Source: Arthrobacter_E sp044748305
Lineage (GTDB): Bacteria > Actinomycetota > Actinomycetes > Actinomycetales > Micrococcaceae
NCBI RefSeq assembly: GCF_044748305.1
Contig: NZ_JBIVFT010000002.1
Span: forward strand, 124,001 to 188,000
Reading direction: 5' to 3'
DNA: 64,000 nucleotides
Below are positions 16,050-24,709 of the stretch, one piece after another. Under the pieces are notes generated by a model. It was not told the DNA's origin. It ran no database searches and saw only the letters and a list, made by a program, of their open reading frames with translations. Both the position numbers and the translations under genes were made by a program. Each line of letters begins with the position of its first letter. Positions within the stretch are counted from its first letter, which is position 1.

Positions 16050-17231
16050 TCAGGCCTCCTGCTGCTTGGTGGGTACTGATGCGGGGACGACGACGGCGCC
16101 ACCGGACGCCGCGGAACGCTCGGCGGCGTCGAGGATCGCCTGGACGCCGAGGCCCTCCTCGAAGGACGGGCTGGGCTGGGTGCCCTCGTCGACCGCCACC
16201 AGGAAGTCGCGGATCTGATGGGTGAAGCTGTGTTCCCAGCCGATGACGTGCCCCTGGGGCCACCAGGCGGAGAGGTAGGGGTGCTCCGGCTCCGTGACGA
16301 GGATGCGTCGGAAGCCCTGCTCCTCCACAGGATCGGTGCCGTCGAGGAACTCCAGCTCATTGAGGCGTTCGAGATCGAAGGCCAGGGCCCCGGCGCTGCC
16401 GTACACCTCGATCCGCAAGGAGTTCTTCCGTCCGAGCGCGACCCGGGAGACCTCCACCGAGGCGATGGCACCGCCGTCGCCCGCCGCTTCGCCTCGCAGA
16501 CCGAGCGTGAGCCAGGCTGCGTCGTCGACCGTGACGGCTTCCGGGCCGCCCGGCCCGGGACGTTCCGGGACGAAGGTCTTCAGCCGGGCCGAGACGTCCG
16601 CGACGTCAAGCCCTGTGAGATGGCGTATCTGATCGATGGCGTGGCTGGCGATGTCCCCCAGGGCTCCTGAGCCCGCGGTCTCCTTCCGCAGCCGCCAGCT
16701 CATGGCCGCCTCCGGGTCGGAGAGCCAGTCCTGCAGGTAACTCGCGCGGATCTGCCGGATGTTCCCGAGCCGACCGTCCCTGATCAGCTTCCGTGCCTGC
16801 GCCAGCGCAGGCACGCGCCGGTAGTTGAACCCGATCATCGACACCACGCCCCGCTGCCGGGCCGCGGCGGCCGCCGCCACCATCGCCTCGGACTCCTGGA
16901 GCGTGTTGGACAGAGGCTTCTCGACCAGCACGTGTTTGCCCGCTTCCAGGGCCGCGATCGCGATCTCAGCGTGCGTCCAACCGGGTGTGCAGATGTCGAC
17001 GACGTCGATGTCCGGGCGGGCGATCACCTCGCGCCAGTCGGTGGCAGACTCGGCCCAGCCGTAGCGCTGCGCGGCCCCCGCGACCTGCTCGGCATCCCGC
17101 CCCACCAGCACCGTGCGCTCGAAGTCCGGCACCTCGAAATGGGAAGCGACGGTGCGCCAGGCCTGGGAATGGGCCTTGCCCATGAAGGCGTAGCCGATAA
17201 CGGCGACGCCGAGGGGACGCCCCGCCCTCAT
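16050..17231 (-). CDS. Gfo/Idh/MocA-family NAD(P)-dependent oxidoreductase
   Basis: A 393-residue dehydrogenase with an N-terminal Rossmann fold (GVAVIGYAFMGKAHSQAW) and the family EKP motif in HVLVEKPLSN (about residue 100), followed by the alpha/beta catalytic domain with GALGDIASHAIDQIRHLTG, whose Asp/His pair is typical of glucose-fructose-type enzymes. Its ATG overlaps the stop of the upstream dehydrogenase (ATGA, 17228-17231), and its own stop is 2 bp from the next start. It probably oxidises or reduces a sugar hydroxyl within the ROK-controlled operon. The substrate cannot be read from the sequence. Confidence 0.9.
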   Translation of the reverse strand: MRAGRPLGVAVIGYAFMGKAHSQAWRTVASHFEVPDFERTVLVGRDAEQVAGAAQRYGWAESATDWREVIARPDIDVVDICTPGWTHAEIAIAALEAGKHVLVEKPLSNTLQESEAMVAAAAAARQRGVVSMIGFNYRRVPALAQARKLIRDGRLGNIRQIRASYLQDWLSDPEAAMSWRLRKETAGSGALGDIASHAIDQIRHLTGLDVADVSARLKTFVPERPGPGGPEAVTVDDAAWLTLGLRGEAAGDGGAIASVEVSRVALGRKNSLRIEVYGSAGALAFDLERLNELEFLDGTDPVEEQGFRRILVTEPEHPYLSAWWPQGHVIGWEHSFTHQIRDFLVAVDEGTQPSPSFEEGLGVQAILDAAERSAASGGAVVVPASVPTKQQEA

Positions 17232-18343
17232 GCGCCGCCGCCGAGGGTCGCCTGCATCGGATCCCAGCCGGACGGCAGAGGTTCTGGCTGAGGCGCCGAA
17301 CTCGCGATCTCGACGAAGGAGGCCGTCTCCACGGACTCCTGGATGGCGATCATGGTATCCAGCACGTGATAGGCCAAGGCCCCGGTGGCACGGTGCGGGA
17401 CCCCGGCCCGGATGGCTCGCGCCATCTCCAGAACCCCCATGCCACGGCCCTGTGTGGGGCCTTCGACGGGAATGGTGGTCCAGTCGTCCTCGCCGGGACG
17501 GATGACCGAGAGCTCGCCGTCGAAATTGTTGGGGTCCGGGACCAGCAACGTGCCCTCGGTGCCCGTGATCTCCACATAGCCGGCCTTGGCGTGCGCGGAC
17601 TGGAAACTGAAGACGCTGTGCGAGGTGGCTCCGGCCTCGAACTGGATCTGCGCGCTGACATGAGTCGGCACCTCAACCGGGAATTCCTCACCCTGCTTGG
17701 GACCGGAGCGGACCGTACGGGTCTCCCACGCCTTCGAGCCCATCGCCGCGACACGGCGGGCGCTCCCGAAGGCCTGCACGAGGGCGGTGAGGTAGTACGG
17801 TCCCATGTCGAAGAGAGGGCCCGCGCCCTGTTGGAAGAGGAATGCCGGGTTCGGATGCCAGTAGTCCGGGCCCGCGTACTGCATCACCGTCTGCGCGGAG
17901 AGCGGCGTGCCGATGTCTCCTCGGTTGATAGCCCGCAGAGCGGACTGCAGACCGGCACCGAGAAAGGTGTCCGGGGCGCAGCCGATCCGCAGTCCCGCCG
18001 CGTCAGCCTGCTCCAGCAGAGCCCGCCCGCTGTCCCGGTCCAAGGCGATGGGCTTTTCGCTCCAGACGTGCTTGCCTGCACGGACAGCTTGCGCTGCAAC
18101 CTCGGCATGCACGGCGGGAATGGTCAGATTGATGATGATCTCGACGTCCGGATGCCCGAGCGCGAGTTCGGGAGCGCCATGGAGCCCGATCCCGTATTCC
18201 TCGGCACGGGCCTTCGCGGCTTCGGGGAAGAGGTCGGTGATGGCCACGACCTTGAGGTCGGGGAAGGTGGTGAGATTGTCCAGGTACTGGGTGCTGATGT
18301 TGCCCGCGCCGATGAGCGCGACGCCGACCGGCCCGCCGCTCAT
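17228..18343 (-). CDS. Gfo/Idh/MocA-family NAD(P)-dependent oxidoreductase
   Basis: A 371-residue dehydrogenase with GVALIGAGNISTQYLDNL at the N-terminus (glycine-rich cofactor loop), HVWSEKPIALD carrying the EKP motif, and GPLFDMGPYYLTALVQAFG in the catalytic domain. Sequence similarity to the neighbouring dehydrogenase is only at family level, so they probably act on different positions or intermediates. The start overlaps the stop of the upstream TIM-barrel gene (18340-18343) and its stop overlaps the downstream start, indicating tight translational coupling. Confidence 0.9.
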   Translation of the reverse strand: MSGGPVGVALIGAGNISTQYLDNLTTFPDLKVVAITDLFPEAAKARAEEYGIGLHGAPELALGHPDVEIIINLTIPAVHAEVAAQAVRAGKHVWSEKPIALDRDSGRALLEQADAAGLRIGCAPDTFLGAGLQSALRAINRGDIGTPLSAQTVMQYAGPDYWHPNPAFLFQQGAGPLFDMGPYYLTALVQAFGSARRVAAMGSKAWETRTVRSGPKQGEEFPVEVPTHVSAQIQFEAGATSHSVFSFQSAHAKAGYVEITGTEGTLLVPDPNNFDGELSVIRPGEDDWTTIPVEGPTQGRGMGVLEMARAIRAGVPHRATGALAYHVLDTMIAIQESVETASFVEIASSAPQPEPLPSGWDPMQATLGGGA

Positions 18344-19125
18344 GCGGAGGCCTCGGAGGCCAAGGACTCCAGGTAGGCGAGAGAGGCTGCGAGCCCTTCG
18401 AAGATGTCACCGGCGTAGTCGTCGAATTCGATGACACCGACCTCCAGGCTCGGGCACGCCGCAAGAATGGCGGGGAGGTCGACGTCGCCCTGTCCGGCGG
18501 GCAGCTGCCGGCTGGTCAGGGCGCCGAACTCCTCAGGGTCGAATCGTTCCGCCGAGACAGCTGTCACGGGGCCGTCCTTTAGGTGGACCGCCACGACGCG
18601 GGATCCGAGCCGCTCCAGCAGTGCGGCCGGATCCACACCCCCGACGGCGGCCCAGTAGGCGTCGACTTCGAGGACCACGGCAGGGTCCAGCAGGCCGGCG
18701 AAGTACTCGAGCGCGGTGGCGCCCTCCACGCTGTTGGAGATCTCCCAGCTGTGGTTGTGGTATCCCACCCGCAGGCCATGTGCTGCTGCGGCACGGGCTG
18801 CATCGTTCAGTCGCTCCGCGGTGGACCGGATGCTCTCCGCATCCTGCCACCGGTCGGGGCCGACGAAGGGGTCGATCACCGTGCCGATGCCGAGTTGCTT
18901 CGCTGCGGCGAAGATGGCCTCCTGATCACCGTCCAGCAGTCCGACGTGCCCGGTGGGGGCCGTGAGGCCGTTCTCGCGCAATGCCGGGCCCAGTTCTCCG
19001 GCGAGCTCGGCGAAGTTGTACGGCTCGACCCGGGTGAATCCGAGTGCGGCGAGCCGCCGGAGCGTGCCGGGGAGGTCGTGGGACAGCGCTTCGCGAACGC
19101 TGTACAGCTGCACTGAGTAGGACAC
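18340..19125 (-). CDS. TIM-barrel sugar isomerase/epimerase-like enzyme, first gene of operon
   Basis: A 261-residue xylose-isomerase-like TIM-barrel protein: YSVQLYSVREAL at the start, FTRVEPYNFAEL, LRVGYHNHSWEI, VVLEVDAYWAAVGGVDP, VVAVHLKDG and EVGVIEFDDYAGD, placing Glu, Asp and His metal ligands in the usual strands. The GTG at 19125 has AAGGAG upstream; an in-frame ATG at 19149 lies before that site and is not preferred. It heads the four-gene operon and its promoter region carries the shared ROK operator motif (19195-19220). Confidence 0.85.
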   Translation of the reverse strand: MSYSVQLYSVREALSHDLPGTLRRLAALGFTRVEPYNFAELAGELGPALRENGLTAPTGHVGLLDGDQEAIFAAAKQLGIGTVIDPFVGPDRWQDAESIRSTAERLNDAARAAAAHGLRVGYHNHSWEISNSVEGATALEYFAGLLDPAVVLEVDAYWAAVGGVDPAALLERLGSRVVAVHLKDGPVTAVSAERFDPEEFGALTSRQLPAGQGDVDLPAILAACPSLEVGVIEFDDYAGDIFEGLAASLAYLESLASEASA

Positions 19126-19194
19126 GGGGGCTCCTTCGCGGTGCCGCACACGGGCGGCTCATCGGTGAACTGGGTCACCGTCCACGCTAGGCCG

Positions 19195-19220
19195 ACTTAT
19201 AACCACGGTCAAGCAAAAGT
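19195..19220. promoter_or_regulatory. candidate ROK operator in the divergent promoter region
   Basis: ACTTAT, ten variable bases, then AAGCAAAAGT. The identical 6+10 bases with the same ten-base spacer recur at 20574-20599 before the next sugar operon. Here the motif lies between the divergent TIM-barrel operon (start 19125) and the ROK gene (start 19280). On the minus strand it overlaps TATAAG, a possible -10. The outer parts form an imperfect dyad (ACTTAT versus AAAAGT). Confidence 0.6.
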
Positions 19221-19279
19221 AGGGAATCAATTTCACAGAAGTGGCCCCTCGAACCGTCCGGCTGTGCTAAGTCTTATGC

Positions 19280-20485
19280 ATGAACGCCACCGCCTCCGCG
19301 AGCCCCTCCCTCCCGGATTCTCCAGCCCCGAGCGGGCCCGGACAGCTTCTCCAGCTGCTCCGGGACGGTGAGGCCCGGACCCGGGCCGAGATCATGGAGC
19401 TCACCGGACTGGCCCGGACCACCGTCGTCTCGCGGCTCGACGCCCTCCTCAGCACCGGCCTGATCGCAGCCGCCGGCGAAGCCGCATCCTCCGGGGGAAG
19501 GCCGCCGTCGCGCTTCGCCTTCCAAGCCTCCGCCCGTGTGGTCCTGACCGCGGACATCGGCGGATCCCATGCCACGGTCGGCGTCGCAGACCTGGCCGGG
19601 ACCATCCTGGCCCGGCACACCGAACCCCGCGACATCGCCGAGGGGCCGGAATCCACCCTGGCCTGGCTTCTCGCGACGGGCCGCCGGCTCCTCGCCGGTC
19701 TCGGGAGGGACGAACGTGAACTCGCAGGCGTGGGGCTCGGTCTTCCAGGGCCCGTGGAACACGAGACCGGGCGTCCGATCAATCCGCCCATCATGCCCGG
19801 CTGGGACGGCTACGACGTCCCGGCCCGCCTGGGACAGGAATGGCCGGTCCCCGTCCTGGTGGACAATGACGTCAACATCATGGCGCTCGGCGAGCATCTC
19901 ACGCATTGGCCGCAGCACCGGGACTTCCTCTTCGTCAAGCTGGCCACGGGCGTCGGCTCCGGAATCATCGCCGGGGGCGTCCTCCAGCGGGGCGCCGACG
20001 GCACCAGTGGCGACATCGGACACGTCCGAGTGCCAGACGGCGAGCCACTGCCGTGCCGCTGCGGCAACACGGGCTGCCTGGAGGCCCTCGCCTCCGGCCC
20101 GGCACTCACGGCCAAACTCCGGGCACAAGGCCTGGATGTCAGCAGCGGCTCGGACGTGGTGCGACGTGCCGGGCTCGGAGACATCGCCGCGATCCACGCC
20201 CTGCGCCAAGCCGGCCGCGAGGTGGGCGAGGTCCTCGCCACCTGTGTGAACCTCCTCAACCCTTCGGTGATCGTGGTCGGCGGAAGCCTCTCCGAGGCCG
20301 GCGACCCCTTGCTCGCCGGCGCCCGCGAGGCCGTCTATCGGCGGTCTCAGCCCCTCGCCACCCGCCGCCTGCGCATCGAACGGTCCCGCGCAGGGGACGA
20401 TGCCGGCATTCTGGGGGCCGCTCGCCTGGTGATCGAACACCTTCTCTCACCCGAGTCCGTCGAGGCGGCCATCGCCGCCTCCTGA
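19280..20485 (+). CDS. ROK-family transcriptional regulator
   Basis: A 401-residue repressor-type ROK protein: N-terminal winged helix (about residues 22-75, TRAEIMELTGLARTTVVSRLDALLSTGLI), then the ROK/ASKHA domain with ADIGGSHATVGVADL, GVGLGLPGPV, VLVDNDVNIMALGE and the zinc motif CRCGNTGC at residues 259-266. The intact ligand and zinc regions suggest it senses a sugar. No ribosome binding site is seen before the ATG at 19280. It sits between two sugar-enzyme operons whose promoters share a motif, so it is the likely controller of both and of itself. Confidence 0.92.
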   Translation: MNATASASPSLPDSPAPSGPGQLLQLLRDGEARTRAEIMELTGLARTTVVSRLDALLSTGLIAAAGEAASSGGRPPSRFAFQASARVVLTADIGGSHATVGVADLAGTILARHTEPRDIAEGPESTLAWLLATGRRLLAGLGRDERELAGVGLGLPGPVEHETGRPINPPIMPGWDGYDVPARLGQEWPVPVLVDNDVNIMALGEHLTHWPQHRDFLFVKLATGVGSGIIAGGVLQRGADGTSGDIGHVRVPDGEPLPCRCGNTGCLEALASGPALTAKLRAQGLDVSSGSDVVRRAGLGDIAAIHALRQAGREVGEVLATCVNLLNPSVIVVGGSLSEAGDPLLAGAREAVYRRSQPLATRRLRIERSRAGDDAGILGAARLVIEHLLSPESVEAAIAAS

Positions 20486-20573
20486 GGGCACGAAAATCCA
20501 GGCAAGCGTTTACGCAAAACCTCTTGACGCACCCTTGACTCCGTGAAAATCTACTTACGGCTTTTCGCGCTTT

Positions 20574-20599
20574 ACTTATGACTTCCAAAAAGCAAAAGT
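20574..20599. promoter_or_regulatory. second copy of the candidate ROK operator
   Basis: ACTTAT, ten bases, AAGCAAAAGT, matching the copy at 19195-19220 at all sixteen non-spacer positions. It lies 31 bp before the GTG of the dehydrogenase gene and overlaps a TACTTA hexamer that could be a -10. TTGACT at 20535-20540 is further upstream. Confidence 0.6.
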
Positions 20600-20630
20600 C
20601 TCCTCTTCCACCCTCCGAAAGGAATCCCCT

Positions 20631-21740
20631 GTGACTCAGGAAACCCCACAGCCCGGCGCAGGGCAGCCGCTGCGGGTCGGCGTCGTCGGCCTCGGCTGGG
20701 CAGGACAGCAACATCTCGAGGCGTATACGCGCATCCCCGGCATCGAGGTGACCGCATTGGCCGCGATGGAGACGGACCAGCTGACGAAGCTGGCCGACGA
20801 ATTCCAGGTTCAGAACCGCTACTCCCGCTGGGAGGACATGCTGGAGGCCGAGAAGCTCGACGCCATCAGCATCGCCGTCCCCACCTTCCTGCACGCCCCC
20901 ATCGCCATCGCCGCTCTGGAACGCGGCATCCACGTCCTGAGTGAGAAGCCGATCGCCAAGGATTCCGTGGAGGCACAGGCCATGGTCGACGCCGCGCGCG
21001 CCGCCGGACGGGTCCTGGACGTGGCCTTCAACCACCGGCGCCGGGGTGACATCCTGGCCCTCAAGTCCGTCATCGACGGCGGCGAGATCGGCCGGCCGTA
21101 CTACGCCAAGGCCGCGTGGCTGCGCCGCCGCGGCATCCCGACCCTCGGCAGCTGGTTCACGAACCCCGCCCTCGCCGGAGGCGGGCCACTCGTCGATATC
21201 GGGGTGCACGTGCTGGACTACGCATTGCATCTCCTGGGCGAGCCGAAGGTCCTCTCCGTGAGCGCCACCACGCACTCCGAACTCGGGCCGCGGGGCCTGG
21301 GCGGCAACAGCCGCTACTCCGCCTTGGCGGGCGGAAACCAGTTCGAGGTGGAGGACTTCTCCTCCGCGTTCCTCCGGCTCGAAGGCGGCGGCGCGCTGCT
21401 CATCGAGGCCGGCTGGGCGAGCTACCGGAACCCCGACGACGAGATCAACTTCCTGGTTTACGGCACCGAGGGCGGGGCGGAGCTCCGGGTGGCCGGCGAG
21501 CCCATGCCGGAAGCCGGGCATCTGACGGTTTACAAGGACACGGGTGAGGACAACTCCGACTACTCCCCCGCCATCGGTGCGAACGGCATGCACCAGCGCG
21601 TCGTGGAGGACTTCGTCGAGGTGGTCCGCGCCGGGTCCGAGGAATGGGGCCGGCACGACGGCTCCCTGGCCCTCGGCCGCGCCCGCATCATCGACGCCTG
21701 CTACCGTTCCGCACGCGAAGGCCGGGAGGTTCAGCTGTGA
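20631..21740 (+). CDS. Gfo/Idh/MocA-family NAD(P)-dependent oxidoreductase
   Basis: A 369-residue dehydrogenase. Seen: GVVGLGWAGQQHLEAY (cofactor loop), HVLSEKPIAKDSVEA (EKP motif), DVAFNHRRRGDI and GGPLVDIGVHVLDYALHLLG with the catalytic-domain Asp/His. AAAGGA before the GTG at 20631 supports the start. Its stop overlaps the GTG of the ThuA-like gene as GTGA. ThuA-like proteins and Gfo/Idh dehydrogenases occur together in trehalose and other 3-oxo-disaccharide catabolism (ThuAB type), which makes C3 oxidation of a glucosyl unit a reasonable guess. Confidence 0.9.
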   Translation: MTQETPQPGAGQPLRVGVVGLGWAGQQHLEAYTRIPGIEVTALAAMETDQLTKLADEFQVQNRYSRWEDMLEAEKLDAISIAVPTFLHAPIAIAALERGIHVLSEKPIAKDSVEAQAMVDAARAAGRVLDVAFNHRRRGDILALKSVIDGGEIGRPYYAKAAWLRRRGIPTLGSWFTNPALAGGGPLVDIGVHVLDYALHLLGEPKVLSVSATTHSELGPRGLGGNSRYSALAGGNQFEVEDFSSAFLRLEGGGALLIEAGWASYRNPDDEINFLVYGTEGGAELRVAGEPMPEAGHLTVYKDTGEDNSDYSPAIGANGMHQRVVEDFVEVVRAGSEEWGRHDGSLALGRARIIDACYRSAREGREVQL

Positions 21741-22507
21741 GCACCCGTCCGCTGCGCATCCTGGTGTGGAACGAAGGCGTCCACGAACTCCGCAACGATC
21801 CCCCGCACATGGCGGAGATCTACCCGGATGGCATCCATGGCGCCATCGCCGACGGCCTCAGGGCGCTGCTTCCGGACGCCGTGGTGTCCACCGCCACGCT
21901 GGCCTCCGGGCCCGATCACGGACTCTCCGAAGAGGTACTGGCAGCCACCGACGTATTGCTCTGGTGGGGCCACATGGCCCATGACGAGGTCGGTGACGAG
22001 GTGGTGGAAAGGGTCCAGCGGCATGTGCTGGGCGGCCTCGGCCTCCTGGTGTTGCACTCCGGGCATTTCTCCAAGATCTTCATCCGGCTCCTCGGCACGA
22101 CCTGCTCCCTGGCCTGGCGGAACGACGGTGAGCGCGAACTGGTGTGGAACGTCAAACCGTCCCACCCCATCACCCAGGGCGTGGCCAATCCGATCATCAT
22201 CCCGGAACAGGAGATGTATGGAGAGCTCTTCGACATCCCGGATCCTGACGATCTGCTGTTCATCAGCTCCTTCGCCGGGGGTGAGGTGTTCCGTTCCGGT
22301 GTGACGTTCACCCGTGGCAAGGGCCGGATCTTCTACTTCAGCCCCGGCGACCAGGAGTACCCGGTCTACCACCACCCGGAGATCCGCAAGGTCCTGGCGA
22401 ACGGAGTGCGCTGGGCAGCTCAGCCTGATCTGCTGCGGGCCGAGCCGTCCGTGAGCAACCGTGAGCGTGGCTGGTACGAATCCGGCAACGTCGTACCCAC
22501 CGTCTGA
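21737..22507 (+). CDS. ThuA-like domain protein (class I glutamine-amidotransferase fold)
   Basis: A 256-residue ThuA-like protein: RILVWNEGVHELRNDP at the start, GGLGLLVLHSGHFSKIFIRLLGTT, HPITQGVANPIIIPEQEMYGE and GRIFYFSPGDQEYPVYHHPEI. ThuA was defined in trehalose use by Sinorhizobium meliloti, where it works with the dehydrogenase ThuB; a role in cleaving or isomerising 3-oxo-sugars has been proposed. The GTG at 21737 overlaps the previous stop; the upstream in-frame ATG at 21644 lies well inside the neighbour and is rejected. The pair is preceded by the ROK operator copy. Confidence 0.88.
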   Translation: MSTRPLRILVWNEGVHELRNDPPHMAEIYPDGIHGAIADGLRALLPDAVVSTATLASGPDHGLSEEVLAATDVLLWWGHMAHDEVGDEVVERVQRHVLGGLGLLVLHSGHFSKIFIRLLGTTCSLAWRNDGERELVWNVKPSHPITQGVANPIIIPEQEMYGELFDIPDPDDLLFISSFAGGEVFRSGVTFTRGKGRIFYFSPGDQEYPVYHHPEIRKVLANGVRWAAQPDLLRAEPSVSNRERGWYESGNVVPTV

Positions 22508-22559
22508 GTCACCGGCCGCTGAGTCACTGGCCGCTGCGGGTCCTCCGTCCCGGACGGCA

Positions 22560-22600
22560 CGAAGGCCGGGCACCCTTGAGTTGAGGGTGTCCGGCCTTCG
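22560..22600. terminator. 17-bp hairpin between convergent genes
   Basis: Arms at 22560-22576 and 22584-22600, one G-U/mismatch position, seven-base loop, between the ThuA-like stop (22507) and the permease stop (22631). It is a likely bidirectional terminator. Confidence 0.75.
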
Positions 22601-22630
22601 CCGCGCCGGGATCCGGTCAGGATGCGGCCG

Positions 22631-24022
22631 TCAGACGAACGCCCACAGGAGGCTGGCCATGCCGAAGCCGACCACGGAGAGCACGGTTTCCAGCACCGTC
22701 CAGGTCTTCAGCGTGTCCTTGACCGACATGTTGAAGTACTTGGAGATGATCCAGAATCCCCCGTCGTTGACGTGGCTCGCGATGATGGAGCCCGAGGAGA
22801 TCGCCATGACCAGCAGGGCCAGCTGCGGCTGCGAGTACTGCCCGGAGGTCAGTGCGGGAGCGAGGATGCCACCGGTCGTCACGATGGCGACGGTCGCCGA
22901 GCCCTGGGCGATGCGCATACCGCAGGCGATCACGTAGGCCGAGACGATGAGCGGCAGCCCCGCCTCCGAGAGCGAGGTGGCCACGGCTTTGCCGACGCCC
23001 GTCGCGGCCAGAACCGCGCCGAAGAAGGCGCCCGCACCGACCACGAGCAGGATCATGCCGACGGGACGCAGCGAGGAGGAGCTGAGTTCGGAGAGGTCCT
23101 TGGACGTCATCCCGTTCCGGATGCCCAGCAGCCACATGGCCAGCAGCACGGCCACGGTGAGCGCGATGGCCGGATTGCCGAAGAAGGTCAGGATGTCACG
23201 CAGCGGGCTGGCACCCAGGAAGACGTTGCCGAAGGTGGCGCCGAGGATGAGCAGCATCGGCAGGCCGATGACCAGAGCCACCACGGCGATGTGGGGTTCG
23301 TGCTTCTTGGCGTCCTCCGACTCGGGGACGATCCGGTCCTCCGGCACGGCGATGTTCACCCGCTTGCCGATCCAGGTGCCCCAGAGGATGCCGGAGACGA
23401 ACCATGCCGGGATGCCACAGGCCAGGCCCATGATGATGATCCAGCCCAGCTCTACGTGGAACAGGCCTGCGGCCGCCACCGGGCCGGGATGGGGTGGCAG
23501 GAAGGCATGCGTGACGGAGAGGCCCGCCAGCAACGGCAGGCAATACAGCGCCAGGGACTTGCCACCGCGCACCGCCGCCACATAGACCAGCGGCGCCAGG
23601 ACGAAGATGCCGATGTCGAAGAACACCGGAATGCCGAGCACGAAGCCGGTGACGCCCATGGCGAGCGGCGTGCCCTTCTCGCCGAAGACCTTCACCAGAC
23701 GGCCCAGCAGAACCTCGGCCCCGCCTGAGCGTTCCAGGATGGCGCCGAGCACGGTGCCGAGGCCGATGATCAGGGTGATGTGCCCGAGAATCCCGGCGAA
23801 GCCCTTCTCGATGAGCGAGTCGCTGCTCTTGATGGGCGTGCCCACCAATTGCTCCACCGTCACACCGCCCACCAGGGCGACGAGCACGCCCGTGCCGACG
23901 AGCGCGATGAACGGCTCCACCTTGACTTTGATGATGAGGAACAGCAGCAACGCGATACCGGCGGCCGCCAACAGCAGCAATCCGGTGGTGTCATGGCGCA
24001 GCCACGACAGGAATCCATCCAT
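22631..24022 (-). CDS. GntP-family aldonate (gluconate-type) permease
   Basis: A 463-residue membrane protein of the GntP/GntT family, about twelve helices, which imports gluconate and related sugar acids with protons. Seen: GVTVEQLVGTPIKSSDSLIEKGFAGILGHITLIIGLGTVLG, FFDIGIFVLAPLVY, FLPPHPGPVAAA and ASHVNDGGFWIISKYFNMSVKDTLKTWTVLETVLS, all hallmark GntP stretches. AAGGAGAG precedes the ATG. It ends the four-gene minus-strand operon with the aldolase, amidohydrolase and PLP enzyme. Because the neighbours include a deacylase and a deaminase, the imported compound is probably an amino sugar acid or its N-acyl form rather than gluconate itself; that is inference. Confidence 0.9.
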   Translation of the reverse strand: MDGFLSWLRHDTTGLLLLAAAGIALLLFLIIKVKVEPFIALVGTGVLVALVGGVTVEQLVGTPIKSSDSLIEKGFAGILGHITLIIGLGTVLGAILERSGGAEVLLGRLVKVFGEKGTPLAMGVTGFVLGIPVFFDIGIFVLAPLVYVAAVRGGKSLALYCLPLLAGLSVTHAFLPPHPGPVAAAGLFHVELGWIIIMGLACGIPAWFVSGILWGTWIGKRVNIAVPEDRIVPESEDAKKHEPHIAVVALVIGLPMLLILGATFGNVFLGASPLRDILTFFGNPAIALTVAVLLAMWLLGIRNGMTSKDLSELSSSSLRPVGMILLVVGAGAFFGAVLAATGVGKAVATSLSEAGLPLIVSAYVIACGMRIAQGSATVAIVTTGGILAPALTSGQYSQPQLALLVMAISSGSIIASHVNDGGFWIISKYFNMSVKDTLKTWTVLETVLSVVGFGMASLLWAFV

Positions 24023-24076
24023 GGTCTCTCCTTTGAGCTGTCCGCCGCGCGCAGCGCGGCGTGGATGTTGAGGGGG

Positions 24077-24709
24077 TCAGAGTGCCCGGACGAAGTCCTT
24101 GGCGCGAGTGGTGATGTCGTCCCAGGCGCCGGCATCGACAGCCGACGGCGGCACCACAGAGGTGCCGCAGCATACGGCCAGTGCGCCGGCGTCGAGGTAG
24201 CTTCTGGCGTTGGAGGCGTCGATGCCGCCCGAAGGCAGGAGCTTCACCCCGGGGAACGGTCCCTGCAGATCCTTGAGGTACTGCGGCCCCACATGCCGGG
24301 CGGGGAAGATCTTGACGATCTCGGAACCGAGATCCAGCGCGGCGGCCACCTCGGTGGGGGTCAGCGAACCCAGGCTGATGGGCACACCTGCTTCCCGGGC
24401 CACGGCTGCGACCTCGGGACGCAGGCCGGGGGTGACCAGGAACTGCGCCCCCGCGTCGATGGCCTCCCGGGCCTGCGCGGCCGTCATGACGGTACCGACG
24501 CCGACGATCGCGCCGTGGTCCCCCGCCGTCTCCACGACCCGGCGCACATGGCGTGTGACATCGGGCGTGGTGAAGGTCAGTTCGAGGGTCCGGATGCCTC
24601 CGGCGGAGAGGGCTTCCGCCAGGCGCGCGGCATCGGGGATGGTGTTGGCGCGGACGACGGCGAGGGTGCGGTCGGCGGCGAGGACGGCTTCGAGTTCGGT
24701 GCTGTTCAT
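24077..24709 (-). CDS. eda: 2-dehydro-3-deoxy-phosphogluconate (KDPG)-type aldolase
   Basis: A 210-residue class I aldolase of the KDPG/KDPGal/KHG family, which splits a 6-phosphorylated 2-keto-3-deoxy acid into pyruvate and glyceraldehyde 3-phosphate. Schiff-base Lys133 in IVKIFPA occupies the same position as in E. coli Eda; Glu43 in LELTFTTP, VGVGTV, TPGLRPEV and LPSGGID complete the site. The residue corresponding to Eda Arg49 is not Arg, so KDPG versus KDPGal or a related acid cannot be decided. The ATG at 24709 overlaps the stop of the amidohydrolase (24706-24709). The pairing with the divergent KDG-type kinase makes a complete lower branch. Confidence 0.9.
   Translation of the reverse strand: MNSTELEAVLAADRTLAVVRANTIPDAARLAEALSAGGIRTLELTFTTPDVTRHVRRVVETAGDHGAIVGVGTVMTAAQAREAIDAGAQFLVTPGLRPEVAAVAREAGVPISLGSLTPTEVAAALDLGSEIVKIFPARHVGPQYLKDLQGPFPGVKLLPSGGIDASNARSYLDAGALAVCCGTSVVPPSAVDAGAWDDITTRAKDFVRAL

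Noticed and set aside
20501..20520. GCGT-TT-ACGC dyad after the first ROK gene, resembling a LacI-type site.
   Set aside because: Arms are only four bases, the centre is not the CpG expected for LacI operators, and no LacI gene is present in the window.
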